A stretch of DNA of 64,000 bases from Arthrobacter sp. M4 (GCF_020251205.1 NZ_JAIWYX010000008.1:62001-126000); one strand, 5' to 3'; counted from the first letter of the stretch, positions 32,296 through 41,484 are shown. Notes: a model not told the origin generated them from the letters alone. Translations and numbers: made by a program.

Positions 32296-33287
32296 GATTT
32301 CTTTCCCTGGAGGGCTTGGTCTGCGGTGCGGGCAGCGAAGGTGGATCCACGCACGATGAGTTGGGAGCTGAGGTGTACGGCCTCGGTGGCGATCGGTTTT
32401 CCGGCCATCTGTTCCAGGAGGAGTTCCAGGCCGAGGGCGCCGCTTCGGTCTATGGGGACTCGGACTGACGTAAGCCCGGGCTCGGCGGCTGCAGCAATGT
32501 CCAGATCGTCGATGCCCACCACGCTGATGTCCTCTGGGCAGTGGTAGCCGAGGGTCCGGGCCCCGGCCAGCATGCCGATCGCGACGAGGTCGTTGTACGC
32601 GATCACTGCCGTGGCGCCGCTGGCGACCACTGACGCTGCGGCCGCCAATCCGCCGTCGACCGTTGCATTTTGGTTTCCCACAGTGACCAGCTCGATGCCC
32701 CATTCCGTGCAGAACTGGGTCACCGCCGCGAGTCGCTGGCCATTAGCCCACGACGACGCCGGGCCGGGGATGTAGGCGAGCTTGCGGTGGCCGAGGGCGT
32801 AGAGGTGTTCGATGGCCTGGCGGAGGCCTTCGCCTGCTTCCATCAGCACACGTGCCGCGTGTTCGGCCTCGCCGTTGATGACTACCAGTGGAGCGTTGCC
32901 GGCGAGTTCGTGGATCTGTTCGGAGGGGAGGCGTGGCGAGCAGAGGATGATGCCGTCCACGCCGGTGGAGAAGGACTCCAGATGGGCGCGCTCGCGGGAG
33001 GAGGACTCGGCCGTGTCCGCGAGGACCATGCGGTGGCGACCGTGCCAGGCCTGGCCTTGGATGGCCTTGATGAGTGCAGCGAAGACCGCGTTGGCGACAT
33101 CCGGGACGATGACGCCGAAGGTGCGGCTGCCTGTGACACCGGGGACTTCATAGCCGAGCTGCTCGGCTGCAGCCATGACTTTCTGCCGCGTCTCGGCTGC
33201 AAGCCGGCCCGGGTCTCCGAATGCCCGTGACGCCGTGGCCAGGGACACCCCGGCCAGCTTGGCGACATCCGTGAGTTTTGCCGACAT
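32292..33287 (-). CDS. LacI-family regulator of the hexuronate cluster
   Basis: The 331-residue protein has the LacI DNA-binding start SAKLTDVAKLAGVSLATASRAFGDPGRL. A ligand-binding domain follows (FGVIVPDVANAVFAALIKAIQGQ, DGIILCSPRLP, VIAYNDLVAIG, ISVVGIDDLD). It is the first gene of the catabolic operon and divergent from a sugar porter. A palindrome covering its -35 sits in the shared intergenic region. It likely represses both directions until a sugar acid or intermediate binds. Confidence 0.93.
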   Translation of the reverse strand: MSAKLTDVAKLAGVSLATASRAFGDPGRLAAETRQKVMAAAEQLGYEVPGVTGSRTFGVIVPDVANAVFAALIKAIQGQAWHGRHRMVLADTAESSSRERAHLESFSTGVDGIILCSPRLPSEQIHELAGNAPLVVINGEAEHAARVLMEAGEGLRQAIEHLYALGHRKLAYIPGPASSWANGQRLAAVTQFCTEWGIELVTVGNQNATVDGGLAAAASVVASGATAVIAYNDLVAIGMLAGARTLGYHCPEDISVVGIDDLDIAAAAEPGLTSVRVPIDRSGALGLELLLEQMAGKPIATEAVHLSSQLIVRGSTFAARTADQALQGKKS

Positions 33288-33326
33288 CAGTCCTCCAGTT
33301 GCTTCGTTGAAACTCTTGCTTTAGCC

Positions 33327-33356
33327 AGTATGGAAAAGTTTGTACAAGCTTGTCAA
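33327..33356. promoter_or_regulatory. lacI promoter with overlapping palindromic operator
   Basis: On the minus strand TTGACA (33351-33356) and CATACT (33327-33332) form a sigma-70-like promoter with an 18-bp spacer. The near-palindrome TTGTACAAGCTTGTCAA (33340-33356) covers the -35. It lies between the divergent lacI and MFS genes. Confidence 0.6.
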
Positions 33357-33513
33357 GAGTTTTCATGGGCTTGTATGGGAGGGCCGTCTACACGGCAGAC
33401 GTTCGCATGAAATCCTCCAAAGAGTGCCGGCCTGCGGGCGGACCGAGCACGCGGACGCTAGCCTCTCATCTCCAAATCCCTCATCATCAGAGAGGAGACC
33501 TATAGGAGTGACT

Positions 33514-34854
33514 ATGGAAGTCACAAGGAACATCACTGAGGAACCGATCGAGGGTTCCGCCGCATTCAAGCGCCGCTTTATGCAGAGGATGGTCTTTGTC
33601 CTAGCCGGCGGAATGTTCCTGGATGGCTACATCCTGGGGATCGTCGGCCCAGTGGCTGGCACTATGACTGCCGATCTGGGCCTCTCTACGTTTTGGGAGG
33701 GGTTGATCGCCGCAGGCCCGCTCTTCGGGATCCTGTTCGGGTCCCCGATCGGTGGCTGGGCCGGTGACAAGTTTGGCCGCAAACCTCTGTTCATGATGGA
33801 CATGGGCCTGTTCGTCATCGCTTCGGGGATGCAGTTCTTCGTTTACTCGCCGGAACTTCTCTTTGTTGTGCGGCTAATGATGGGCATTGCCATCGGTGTG
33901 GAGTACTCGGTCGGCTGGCCGCTGATGTCCGAGTTCGCCCCGGCACGTCTGCGTGGGCGGCTTATGGGTGTGACGCTCGTAGCGTGGTACAGCGGTTTTA
34001 TGCTCGCTTTCCTGTTCGGATACATCCTGGACCATGCCACCGACCTGGGTTGGCGCACCATCCTGGGCACGAGCACCGTTATGGCGGTGGTCTTGTTCGT
34101 TGCCCGGTTCGGCTTGCCTGAGTCACCGCGCTGGCTCTGGAACCAGGGGCGCAGGACCGATGCCCGGAGAGTCGCTCGCCGATACATGGAAAGTTCGCAC
34201 GAAATAGTCGACGTCGAACATGAGGATACGGAGAAGGGTACCTTCGGGATGTTGTTCTCGCGGCGGTACTGGCGGTCCACTCTGTTCGTCTCGATGTTCT
34301 GGTTCTGTGGCGTTGCACCTTACTTCGCCATTGCCACGTTTGCCGACAGCGTGCTGGAGAAGTACGGACTTGGCGGCGGACTGGCCGGCGGTGTAGGCCT
34401 GTCCGCAGTCGCCCTCGCCGCGGTTATTATCACTGTCCTTCTGGTCGACAAGGCCGGCCGGAGGGTCCTGACCGTTCCCCCGCAGTGGTTGTGCACCATA
34501 GTGCTTGCCGTCATCGGTCTCTGGGCAGGAGCACCGCCGGTCGCTGTGCTGGCCCTTTTCCTTGCATTCTCGTTCTTCAACGCGATGTACAACACCCTGA
34601 CCGGCATTTATCCGGCCGAAGTTTTCCCCACCGAAATCCGGGGAATCGGCACCGGATTCGCTGCCGCCGTGAGCCGCGTTGGGGCGGGCCTGGGTACCTT
34701 CCTCCTGCCATGGTCGATGGTGAATCTTGGCCCCGCGATCTCGATGCTGATCGCGGCGGGCATCGCTCTTGTCGGTGCCGGGATCTCGCAGTGGTTGGCT
34801 CCCGAGACAAAGGGTAGGAGCCTCACCGAAACGGCCGCCGGTTTTTCGCACTAG
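33514..34854 (+). CDS. MFS sugar porter-family transporter
   Basis: The 446-residue twelve-helix transporter has sugar-porter signatures: GDKFGRKPLF, RGRLMGVTLVAWYSGF, PESPRWLWNQGR, VDKAGRR, YPAEVFPTEIRGIGTGFAAA and C-terminal PETKGRSL. The ATG at 33514 has GGAG 5 bases upstream; an in-frame GTG at 33508 is possible. It is transcribed away from the LacI regulator and is likely the main importer for the sugar acid degraded by the operon. A second MFS protein is inside the operon. Confidence 0.9.
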   Translation: MEVTRNITEEPIEGSAAFKRRFMQRMVFVLAGGMFLDGYILGIVGPVAGTMTADLGLSTFWEGLIAAGPLFGILFGSPIGGWAGDKFGRKPLFMMDMGLFVIASGMQFFVYSPELLFVVRLMMGIAIGVEYSVGWPLMSEFAPARLRGRLMGVTLVAWYSGFMLAFLFGYILDHATDLGWRTILGTSTVMAVVLFVARFGLPESPRWLWNQGRRTDARRVARRYMESSHEIVDVEHEDTEKGTFGMLFSRRYWRSTLFVSMFWFCGVAPYFAIATFADSVLEKYGLGGGLAGGVGLSAVALAAVIITVLLVDKAGRRVLTVPPQWLCTIVLAVIGLWAGAPPVAVLALFLAFSFFNAMYNTLTGIYPAEVFPTEIRGIGTGFAAAVSRVGAGLGTFLLPWSMVNLGPAISMLIAAGIALVGAGISQWLAPETKGRSLTETAAGFSH

Positions 34855-34971
34855 CATGCCGGGCTGTCTGCATTACCGGGCGCCAAGCCACGGACTTCCG
34901 TTGAGTCACCCTTGTCCGTGGAGTAGCGTGACCTGCACCACCAACCGCAGTACCCAGACTCGGGAGGAACC

Positions 34972-36795
34972 ATGCCAATTCTGAGACGCCGATTCGCCGC
35001 CCTAACAGCGGCGTTCGCTTTAACAGTCACAAGCGGGGCCGTAGCAAGCCCGGCATTTGCAGACCCACGAGAGACAACAAAGACCCCAACGGCCACAGGA
35101 TTCGGCGGCGCAGTCAGCACCGTAGACCCCGAGGCCTCCGCAGCAGCAATTGAAGTTCTCCGCAACGGAGGCAACGCGGCCGATGCCGCCGTCGCCGCCG
35201 CCGCAACGCTCGGCGTTACCGAGCCCTACAGCGCCGGGATCGGCGGAGGCGGGTACTTCGTCTTCTACAACGCCAAAACCGGCAAGGTCAGCACAATCGA
35301 CGGACGCGAAACCGCCCCGGCAACGATGCCGAGCGACGCATTCATCAACCCGGCAACCGGGGCGCCGTATCCATTCGCCCAGCTCGTCTCCAGCGGTGTG
35401 TCCGTGGGCGTCCCCGGAACACCCGCAACATGGGAACGCGCGTTGTCCCGCTGGGGCACTTTGGGCCTTGGCGACGCCCTGAAGCCCGCCATCAAGGTCG
35501 CAACCCGCGGCTTTGTGGTGGACGAAACCTTCCGCCAGCAGACGCTCGACAACAAGCAGCGCTTCTCGGCGTTCACCTCCACCAGCAACCTCTTCCTCCC
35601 CAACGGTGACGCTCCCGCCGTCGGAAGTGTCTTCCAGAACCACGACCTCGCTGCCACGTACAAGCTGCTTGCCCAGCAGGGCACCCAGGGCTTCTACGCC
35701 GGGCCGCTAGCGGCGGAGATTGCGGCCGCTGTTCAAGCGCCGCCCAAGACCGCCGACACGACGCTGCCCGTTTTCCCCGGCCATATGACGACGGCGGACC
35801 TCGCCGGATACCGTGCCCTTGACCAGGATCCCACTCACGTCGAATACCGCGACCTGGACGTCTACGGCATGGCGCCATCGAGCAGCGGTGGCACTACGGT
35901 GGGCGAATCCCTCAACATCCTAGACACATTCAACCTGTCAGAAATGTCCACACCGTCCGCCCTGCACCACTACCTCGAAGCCAGTGCGCTGGCTTTCGCC
36001 GACCGCGGCAAGTACGTGGGCGACCCTGCCTTCGTCAACGTCCCCACCGCCGCGCTGACCGACCCCCTGTTCGGGAAAGAGCGCGCGTGCCAGATCAACC
36101 CGACCACCGCGGCGGTGAAGCCCGTCCTCCCAGGTGACGTCACCTCGTTCGACGGCGTGTGCCCGGCTGCCGCTGCAGCGCTCGCCGACGAGAAGGACAC
36201 CGAAAACATCTCGACGACCAACCTCACCGTGGCCGATAAATGGGGGAACGTGGTTGAGTACACCCTGACGATCGAACAGACCGGCGGATCAGGCATCGTT
36301 GTTCCCGGACGCGGGTTCCTGCTCAACAATGAGCTCACCGACTTCTCCGCTGTTCCCAGCGCCACGGATCCGAACAGCATTGCGCCGGGCAAGCGGCCGC
36401 GCTCGTCCATGTCGCCCACCATCATCCTGAAGGAAGACAAGCCGTTCCTCGCACTCGGTTCGCCTGGTGGATCTACCATCATCACCACGGTGCTCCAGAC
36501 GATCGTGAACCGCGTGGATCTGGGGATGAACATCTCCCAGGCGATCGCCGCACCGCGTGCATCCCAGCGGAACACTGTAAAAGTCACTGCGGAGCCGGAG
36601 TTCATCGCGGCCTTTGGCAGCCAACTGACCCCATTCGGTCATCAGTTCATGCCATCCGGTGACGCCTTCACATCGGCCGCGCAAATCGGAGCGGCGACGG
36701 CAATCGAGTTCAGGCCGGACGGCAGCATGGTCGCCGCGGCTGAGCCCGTGAGGCGCGGAGGCGGCTCGGCGATGGTGGTGAAGCCCTCGCCGTAA
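34972..36795 (+). CDS. ggt: Gamma-glutamyltransferase
   Basis: The 607-residue precursor has a signal peptide (about 1-30, ending SPAFA), so it acts outside the cell. Large-subunit motifs include EVLRNGGNAADAAVAAAATLGVTEPYSAGIGGGGYFVFY and DGRETAP. The self-cleavage site is NISTTNLTVADKWGNVVEYT near 420, with Thr as the new N-terminal nucleophile. The small subunit has ELTDFSAVP, PGKRPRSSMSP and GSPGGSTIITT. It hydrolyses or transfers the gamma-glutamyl group of glutathione-like compounds. The usual TTH at the cleavage site reads TTN here. A GGGAGG site precedes ATG. Confidence 0.93.
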   Translation: MPILRRRFAALTAAFALTVTSGAVASPAFADPRETTKTPTATGFGGAVSTVDPEASAAAIEVLRNGGNAADAAVAAAATLGVTEPYSAGIGGGGYFVFYNAKTGKVSTIDGRETAPATMPSDAFINPATGAPYPFAQLVSSGVSVGVPGTPATWERALSRWGTLGLGDALKPAIKVATRGFVVDETFRQQTLDNKQRFSAFTSTSNLFLPNGDAPAVGSVFQNHDLAATYKLLAQQGTQGFYAGPLAAEIAAAVQAPPKTADTTLPVFPGHMTTADLAGYRALDQDPTHVEYRDLDVYGMAPSSSGGTTVGESLNILDTFNLSEMSTPSALHHYLEASALAFADRGKYVGDPAFVNVPTAALTDPLFGKERACQINPTTAAVKPVLPGDVTSFDGVCPAAAAALADEKDTENISTTNLTVADKWGNVVEYTLTIEQTGGSGIVVPGRGFLLNNELTDFSAVPSATDPNSIAPGKRPRSSMSPTIILKEDKPFLALGSPGGSTIITTVLQTIVNRVDLGMNISQAIAAPRASQRNTVKVTAEPEFIAAFGSQLTPFGHQFMPSGDAFTSAAQIGAATAIEFRPDGSMVAAAEPVRRGGGSAMVVKPSP

Positions 36796-36809
36796 GACCG
36801 CGAACCCCT

Positions 36810-36874
36810 CGAGTTTGTGTACAGATCAATCCCCGAATGCAGCGTCAAAACGGGACGAACTGTACACAAACTCG
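36810..36874. repeat. Intergenic palindrome with GAGTTTGTGTACAG arms
   Basis: CGAGTTTGTGTACAG (36810-36824) and its exact reverse complement (36860-36874) flank a 35-base loop that itself can pair CCCCG with CGGG. It lies between the convergent ggt and ligD genes and could act as a bidirectional terminator. A related element is at 56177. Confidence 0.85.
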
Positions 36875-36889
36875 ATGGCGGGCCGGGCT

Positions 36890-39800
36890 CTACTCCACCG
36901 AAACCTCGCCTGGCTCCTTGTCCGGACGCCAGCCGCGCCAAACGGGGAAACGCAAACGATCCGAGTCTGTCCAGCTTCCGTAGCTAACTTCACCCACCAG
37001 GATCGGCTCAACCCATCGGGCCATTGCGGCGTCCTCCCGCGGCACTTCGTGGAACGGTGAGCCAGGCTGCTCGTGCTGTTCCAGGCGCTCCAGGATCTCC
37101 TTTAGCTGCCAGTCTTTGAACCCGGTCCCGACGCGGCCCAGATACCGCAACTTGTCGCCGTCGGGCACGCCCACAAGGAGGGCGCCAATGGTGCCGCGAC
37201 GCACTCCAGCCCCTGGTCGCCAGCCGCCCACGACCACTTCCTGCATACGCTCCAGCTTGAGCTTGATCCAGGAATGGCTCCGTCGGCCGGGCAAATAGCG
37301 GCTGTCCGCCCGCTTCGCCATGACGCCCTCAAGGCCCAGTTCACCGGCGCTCTCCAGGATGTCGTCCAAGGCATGGTCCAGGACAAGGGATTCGTGGACG
37401 GGACAGTTCGACGGCGGCAACCGGTCCATGAAGGCTCCCAGGCGCCGGCGGCGCTCGACGAGCGGCAGGTCGCGAAGGTCGGCTGGCGAAGCCCCGGAGT
37501 CGAACATCAGGTCGAAGAGCATCAGCCGGACGGGATACAACTTCCGGGCACGCTCGATGTCGCCGGGTTTGACCAGGTTCATGCGCTGCTGGAGTCGTCC
37601 AAAACTCGGACGCCCGGAGTGGTCCACAGCCACGATTTCACCGTCAGCCACAAAATCGTGGTCCGGCCAGCAGGACGCGTCGGACAGCTCGGGGTACGTT
37701 GCCGTCATCTCGTTTCCATTGCGGCTCATGAGCCGGATGCGGCCCCTGGTTCCCGTAATGATGGCTCGGATGCCGTCCCATTTGAGCTCGTACAACCACG
37801 CGCCCTGGCGGTCATCCGTCCCCCGGACGTCCGCGGCGGTGCCGGCCGCCGCCAGCATCGGCGTCACCTTGGGCGCCTGTATCGGTACAGGTTCGACGGC
37901 GGCAGCTGGCTTGGGTGCCTTTGCTGCTGCGGCGGCTCCGGCTGGGGAAGTCTCGCGGCCCTCGGCAGCAGCGCCGGCCTTTTCACGCGGGCTGCCGGCG
38001 GCTTTTGTGCTGGGTGCGCTTGAGGTGCGTGCCGGAGTTGCGTTGCTCAAGACCGGGCTGCCGGCGGCTTTTGTGCTGGCCGTTGTGTTGGGTGCGCTTG
38101 AGGTGCGTGCCGGAGTTGCGTTGCTCAAGACCGGGCTGCCGGCGGCTTTTGTGCTGGGTGCGCTTGAGGTGCGTGCCGGGGTTGCGTTGCTCAAGACCGG
38201 GCTGTCGGCGGCTTTTGTGCTGGCCGTTGTGTTGGGTGCGCTTGACGTGCGTGCCGGCGTTGCGTTGCTCAAGACCGGGCTGTCGGCGGCTTTTGTGCTG
38301 GCCGTTGTGTTGGGTGCGCTTGAGGTGCGTGCCGGCGTTGCGTTGCTCGAGACCGGGCTGCCGGCGGCTTTTGTGCTGGCCGTTGTGTTGGGTGCGCTTG
38401 AGGTGCGTGCCGGCGTCGTTCTGGTCCCGCCTGTGGCGTCGGCCGCCGACGAACCGGTCCCGCCCGATAACCGCCGACCGCCCGGTTGCTCCTTCATCAG
38501 ATGGATGAGCCACTGGTTGGGAGCGGCGCCACCTGTGTGAATCAGCGCGAACCGTTTGATGCCATGCAAGCCGCCGCCGGGTTGGCCAGTCAAGGTGGCG
38601 ATGACTTCCTTGCCGTCGCGCCATTTCTCGCATTCGAACGTTCCGCTGTCCCAGATGGACATGGTGCCCGCCCCGTATTCGCCCTTCGGGATAACGCCGG
38701 CGAACGTGGCGTACTCCATCGGGTGGTCCTCGGTCTGGACCGCCAGGTTGTTCCGGGCGGGTGTCTCCGGCACGCCACGTGGCAGGGCCCACGACGCCAA
38801 CACGCCGTTGTGTTCCAACCTGAGGTCCAGATGGTACCGACGCGCGTGGTGTTCCTGGATCACAAAGATGCCGCCCGGCGGCTGCTCATCCCCGGGCTGT
38901 GGCTTGGCTCCGGAAGACGCGGGAAAAGGCTCCGGCGTTCGGTCGACGTCGCGCTTTCCCACGTAGGCACTCAGCCGCGGGTCGACGCCGGCCCCAACCC
39001 CCTTGGCCGCCGCCGCGCCTTTCGCGGACGCTGCGAGCTGGGTGGCGGAAGCGTCGTCGTCGACGTCACCTCGCTCGCGACCCGTACGGGCGCCGCCGCG
39101 GGCTGAACTGCGGGAGCCGCCCTCGCCTGGATCGCCACCATCGCGGTCAGCGTCCGACGGCGGGTGGCCACCCTTCGCTGAACTGCGGGCGCCGCCGTCG
39201 CCCGGATCGCCGCCATCGCGGTCAGCGGCCGACGGCGGGCGGCCACCCTTCGCTGAACTGCCGGCCGCCCCGGTGATGGCGCTGAAGGGGTCCTTGCCCT
39301 GCTTCACCCGCTTGAGCACTTCCGTGTAGTCCAGGTGCTTGAGCGACGGCGAGAGTAGCTCACGCCACGTCCGCGGAGCTGCCACCGTGGGGTGTGCGCG
39401 GCCACGGAGTGAATACGGGACAATCGTGGTTTTGTTGCCGCTGTTTTGGCTCCAATCCACCAGCACCTTGCCGTGCCGAAGGGACTTTTTCTGTTCGCTG
39501 ACCACCAGATCCGGATGGTCAGCCTCCAGGGAACGGGCGAGCTCGCGGGCGAAGGATGAAACCTGCTCCCAGGGCTGAGTCCCGTCCAGTGGCACGTAGA
39601 GGTGGATGCCCTTGCTGCCGCTGGTTACCGGGACTGGATCGAGCCCCATGTCCTGCAGGATTTCGCGGGCGAGCTTGGCCACCTCCACGCATTCGGGCAA
39701 ACCGGACCCAGGGCCAGGATCCAGATCTAAGACCAGCCTGTCAGGCGGCAGCATACGACCCTCGGCGTCGACCTGCCACTGCGGGACGTGCAACTCCAAC

Positions 39801-40159
39801 GAGGCTATTTGGGCCAGCCACGTGAGAGTGGCGAGGTTGTTGATCAACGGGTACGTATTGGTGCCGTGGCGGTGCTTGATAGTCACACGCGGCACCCATG
39901 AGGGGGTGGAGGCGGGGTCCAGGTTCTTTTGGAAGAACATCTCGCCGGGCTCCTCCGCGGTCCCGACACCGTGCACCCATCGCTTGCGGGTGGCTGGCCG
40001 GTTGGCCGCGGCGGGGATGAGGAAAGGTGCCACGGCGGCGTAGTAATCCAGGACTTGGGCCTTGGTGGTCCCAGTCTCCGGGTACAACACTTTGTCCAGG
40101 TTGGTGATGGTCAGTTCGTGGCCCTCAACATGGACTCGCTCGGCCTGTCTGGTTGCCAC
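36890..40159 (-). CDS. ligD: Multifunctional ATP-dependent DNA ligase LigD (polymerase-phosphoesterase-ligase)
   Basis: The 1089-residue protein has three domains. The polymerase/primase at about 1-295 contains RKRWVHGVGT, FFQKNLDP, VLDLDPGPG and TSGSKGIHLYVPL. The phosphoesterase at about 425-570 contains QEHHARRYHLDLRLEHNG and PKGEYGAGTMSIWD. The ligase at about 770-1089 has lysine nucleophile ELKWDGIRA and EGVMAKRADSRY. With divergent Ku it performs non-homologous end joining. It is longer than usual because both linkers are repeat-expanded: two 24-residue units plus a partial near 300-370 and six 22-26-residue TPARTSSAP units near 585-735. Confidence 0.95.
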   Translation of the reverse strand: MATRQAERVHVEGHELTITNLDKVLYPETGTTKAQVLDYYAAVAPFLIPAAANRPATRKRWVHGVGTAEEPGEMFFQKNLDPASTPSWVPRVTIKHRHGTNTYPLINNLATLTWLAQIASLELHVPQWQVDAEGRMLPPDRLVLDLDPGPGSGLPECVEVAKLAREILQDMGLDPVPVTSGSKGIHLYVPLDGTQPWEQVSSFARELARSLEADHPDLVVSEQKKSLRHGKVLVDWSQNSGNKTTIVPYSLRGRAHPTVAAPRTWRELLSPSLKHLDYTEVLKRVKQGKDPFSAITGAAGSSAKGGRPPSAADRDGGDPGDGGARSSAKGGHPPSDADRDGGDPGEGGSRSSARGGARTGRERGDVDDDASATQLAASAKGAAAAKGVGAGVDPRLSAYVGKRDVDRTPEPFPASSGAKPQPGDEQPPGGIFVIQEHHARRYHLDLRLEHNGVLASWALPRGVPETPARNNLAVQTEDHPMEYATFAGVIPKGEYGAGTMSIWDSGTFECEKWRDGKEVIATLTGQPGGGLHGIKRFALIHTGGAAPNQWLIHLMKEQPGGRRLSGGTGSSAADATGGTRTTPARTSSAPNTTASTKAAGSPVSSNATPARTSSAPNTTASTKAADSPVLSNATPARTSSAPNTTASTKAADSPVLSNATPARTSSAPSTKAAGSPVLSNATPARTSSAPNTTASTKAAGSPVLSNATPARTSSAPSTKAAGSPREKAGAAAEGRETSPAGAAAAAKAPKPAAAVEPVPIQAPKVTPMLAAAGTAADVRGTDDRQGAWLYELKWDGIRAIITGTRGRIRLMSRNGNEMTATYPELSDASCWPDHDFVADGEIVAVDHSGRPSFGRLQQRMNLVKPGDIERARKLYPVRLMLFDLMFDSGASPADLRDLPLVERRRRLGAFMDRLPPSNCPVHESLVLDHALDDILESAGELGLEGVMAKRADSRYLPGRRSHSWIKLKLERMQEVVVGGWRPGAGVRRGTIGALLVGVPDGDKLRYLGRVGTGFKDWQLKEILERLEQHEQPGSPFHEVPREDAAMARWVEPILVGEVSYGSWTDSDRLRFPVWRGWRPDKEPGEVSVE
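37989..38420. repeat. In-frame tandem repeats in the LigD second linker
   Basis: Six units of 78 or 66 bp encode TPARTSSAPNTTASTKAA-SPVLSNA-type sequence. Two units lack the same four residues, so copies have been duplicated and deleted by recombination. Confidence 0.93.
39103..39262. repeat. In-frame tandem repeats in the LigD first linker
   Basis: Two 72-bp units plus a partial third encode SSAKGG(R/H)PPS-ADRDGGDPG-GG sequence. The segment is unstructured in character. Confidence 0.85.
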
Positions 40160-40198
40160 CTCTTCACCTCCGCCTGCTTTGTGATGTTGACTTGATGC

Positions 40199-41218
40199 AT
40201 GAGGGCCATCTGGAAGGGTTCTATCGCGTTCGGGCTAGTTAATGTACCCGTCAAGCTCTACAGCGCCACCGAGGACCACGATATAGGCCTCCACCAGGTG
40301 CACAGTAGGGACGGCGGCCGCATCCGGTACCAGCGAAAGTGCGAGGTCTGCGGTGAAGTTGTGGCTTACGAGGATATCGACAAGGCCTATGAAGAGGAAG
40401 GCCGAACCGTCATCCTCACTTCGGAAGAGCTGAAGTCCCTTCCGGAGGAAAGCAGCCGCGAAATTGAAGTGGTGGAGTTCGTTCCCGCCGAGCAGCTGGA
40501 CCCGCTGACCTATGAGCGGAGCTATTACCTGGAACCGGACTCGGCGTCGCCCAAGGCATATACCTTGCTGCGTCGGACCCTGCAGGACACCGATCGCGTG
40601 GCTATTGTTCAGTTCGCACTGCGCCAAAAGACGCGATTGGGCGCACTGCGCGTCCGCGGCGATGTCCTGGTGCTGCAGGGCCTGCTGTGGGCCGATGAAG
40701 TACGCGAGGCCAGTTTCCCGTCCCTCGAAGCCAGCGTCACGGTGACGGCCAAGGAGCGCGAAATGTCTGCCGCCCTGGTGGACTCGATGTCGCAGGACTT
40801 TGATCCGGAGCACTACACGGACAATTATCAGGCCCAACTCCGGCTGCTCATCGAGGCCAAGCTGGAGAAGGGCGAGTCCCTCGACACCGAGGAAACGTTT
40901 GGTGCTCCGGCGGCTGCCGAGGGTGGCGAGGTTATCGACCTCATGGAGGCCCTCAAGCGGAGCCTGGACAAGAAGCGCGCCGGAAAGGGCGCCTCTGCGG
41001 AATCGGCAGAAGAGGACGACGGCGGAACGGCCGCCAGCGGGACGCGAAAGACGGCCTCCCGCTCAACGCGGTCAACGTCGTCGCGCTCCGCGGCCAAACC
41101 GGCGTCGAAATCTGCTACGTCCGGGTCCAGATCATCGTCACGGAAGACCTCACAACCGGAAGAGGAACCCGAAGCCGAGCGCACTCCTGCCCGCAGGGCT
41201 CGCGCTAAGAAGGCGTGA
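40199..41218 (+). CDS. ku: Non-homologous end joining protein Ku
   Basis: The 339-residue bacterial Ku begins MRAIWKGSIAFGLVNVPVKLYSATEDHDI. It carries the RYQRKCEVCGEVVAYEDIDKAYE core, and the beta-barrel bridge region runs through IVQFALRQKTRLGALRVRGD. A Lys/Arg/Ser-rich C-terminal tail of about 85 residues follows and would bind DNA. It encircles broken ends and recruits LigD, encoded divergently 39 bp away. A short shared promoter region implies co-regulation. Confidence 0.96.
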   Translation: MRAIWKGSIAFGLVNVPVKLYSATEDHDIGLHQVHSRDGGRIRYQRKCEVCGEVVAYEDIDKAYEEEGRTVILTSEELKSLPEESSREIEVVEFVPAEQLDPLTYERSYYLEPDSASPKAYTLLRRTLQDTDRVAIVQFALRQKTRLGALRVRGDVLVLQGLLWADEVREASFPSLEASVTVTAKEREMSAALVDSMSQDFDPEHYTDNYQAQLRLLIEAKLEKGESLDTEETFGAPAAAEGGEVIDLMEALKRSLDKKRAGKGASAESAEEDDGGTAASGTRKTASRSTRSTSSRSAAKPASKSATSGSRSSSRKTSQPEEEPEAERTPARRARAKKA

Positions 41219-41222
41219 ACCC

Positions 41223-41420
41223 GTCCGGGCCTCACCGTACCGGGGCTCGCGGCAAGGAGGCCTGAACCCGTGCATGCCTCACGGCGTACGGGGGCAGGCT
41301 CCACCGTCCGGGCCTCACCGTACGGGTAGCAGGCCTGAGCCGGTCCGGGCCTCACCGTACCGGGGCTCGCGGCAAGGAGGCCTGAACCGGTGCATGCCTC
41401 ACGGCGTACGGGGTAGCAGG
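41223..41420. repeat. Direct duplication downstream of ku
   Basis: Two copies of a ~71-bp block (41223-41293 and 41343-41413) are 120 bp apart and almost identical. The block runs from GTCCGGGCCTCACCGTACCG to CACGGCGTACGGGG. A partial third block (about 41319-41332) lies between. No gene is supported in 41219-41484. Confidence 0.85.
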
Positions 41421-41484
41421 CCTGAGCATGTTCGGTCTGGTGATTCAGCCCGTCCCTCGGCGGCGGAACTCGTTGACCGGGTCC

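Noticed and set aside
37989..38420. CRISPR-like or intergenic repeat array
   Set aside because: Repeats are in frame within LigD and have no unique spacers.
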